Translations under genes and position numbers: made by a program
Assembly: GCA_026874595.1 (NCBI GenBank)
Contig: CM049309.1
Location: forward strand, 52,428,079 to 52,492,078
Reading direction: 5' to 3'
DNA length: 64,000 bases
From: Sipunculus nudus
Lineage: Eukaryota > Annelida > Sipuncula > Golfingiida > Sipunculidae
In this document: one piece after another, positions 63,522 through 64,000 of the stretch
Numbering within the stretch: the stretch's first letter is position 1
Layout of the letters: every line of letters begins with the position of its first letter
Notes under the pieces: generated by a model
Database searches by the model: none
The model's input: only the letters and a program-made list of their open reading frames with translations
What the model was told of the DNA's origin: nothing

Positions 63522-63617
63522 CTCTTTCAGGGCCGTTACGAGACGCTTGGGCTTGTTCTTGAGTGAGCGATATTTAAGGTATATAATTTTACCGTCTCGC
63601 CTACCCTTTTTGAATAA
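63522..63617 (-). other. Candidate coding exon upstream of cyclin H, unidentified
   Basis: Minus strand: an acceptor (agtttcag) and a donor (GAG then gtaatt) enclose exactly 32 open codons, phase 0 at both ends. The peptide is lysine-rich, with KYRSLKNKPKRLVTALKE at its end. A small upstream candidate at 63834-63848 (MLLRR then gtattt) would join in phase. It could be the start of an unknown gene or a 5' UTR exon of cyclin H. The plus strand also has plausible splice sites here (ctctttcag and gtatat), so the strand is not settled. No family recognised. Confidence 0.35.
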
Positions 63618-63833
63618 CTGAAACTAGACATATTATCGCCCGGAGGCATCCTTCTGATTTCTGCCAACTGCGGGAAGCCACAAGTATCAAACAAAAAGGT
63701 GTAAAACGCAAACAGAACAGGTCAGTATACTAGTAAAGAATAAAAGGCATGTAAGCATATATCTTGTCTGAAGGTAAAATGATGTCTTACGCTGCTATTC
63801 GGTAAACTAGGTCTAAATTAATCAAATAAATAC

Positions 63834-63848
63834 TCGCCTCAGCAACAT
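63834..63848 (-). other. Candidate first coding exon (five codons)
   Basis: ATG at 63846-63848 on the minus strand, five codons, then gtattt. It joins in phase with the exon at 63522-63617. The evidence is only phase and a passable donor. Confidence 0.2.
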
Positions 63849-64000
63849 GGTCCAGGGAGCGAGTTTACAATTCAGGCTGCTGTATGAGTAGATGGATAAA
63901 ACTATTAGTGTCTGTCTCTATGGTTTCTTGTCTCTTGTGTGTATGTCTGTCGTGTGTATCTGTGTCTTGTTGTAAACCCAGAGCTACAGGCCCATGCCTA

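Overview
The window is nuclear DNA from an intron-rich, repeat-dense eukaryote. It holds spliced animal genes with GT-AG introns of up to about 11 kb, many microsatellites, and nested DNA transposons, LINE and LTR remnants. The dispersed repeats begin with AACAAG plus a short palindrome and end in GACGGACGGAC-type tracts with TCAGCTGAGCTA. From memory these resemble repeats common in mollusc and other lophotrochozoan genomes, so a marine lophotrochozoan, probably a mollusc, is the best guess. This is inference.

Two protein-coding genes can be rebuilt exon by exon, both on the minus strand. (1) A phospholipid phosphatase of the PLPP1/2/3 family (PAP2 superfamily): six coding exons from 30735 down to 12837, 298 residues, all three catalytic motifs intact, every exon junction in phase. 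(2) Cyclin H (CCNH), the regulatory subunit of the CDK-activating kinase and TFIIH: ten coding exons from 58727 down to 43191, 325 residues, all junctions in phase. Upstream of cyclin H are weaker exon-like segments at 63834-63848, 63522-63617 and 58733-58814. The last carries a short open frame that stops only 5 nt before the cyclin H ATG.

Layout. 1-3.9 kb: a tandem duplication, a hairpin MITE and unassigned sequence. 3.96-8.53 kb: a young LTR retrotransposon whose 323-bp LTRs differ at one base; it keeps gag but almost no pol. 8.5-12.8 kb: two inverted-repeat elements and unassigned sequence downstream of the phosphatase. 12.8-30.7 kb: the phosphatase gene, whose introns carry a LINE remnant, hAT-like elements and repeats of two families called X and Y here. 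30.7-43.2 kb: intergenic, almost entirely X and Y repeats, with nested insertions and the recurrent palindrome GGTGGCGCCACC. 43.2-58.7 kb: cyclin H, whose introns hold a 1994-bp hAT-like element with an 8-bp target duplication, a second hAT-like element nested inside it, a 31-bp minisatellite and a minus-strand Y repeat. 58.7-64 kb: a Y repeat, AT-rich DNA and the weak upstream exons.

The two genes have no evident functional link. No rRNA, confident tRNA, CRISPR array or bacterial-type operon was seen.
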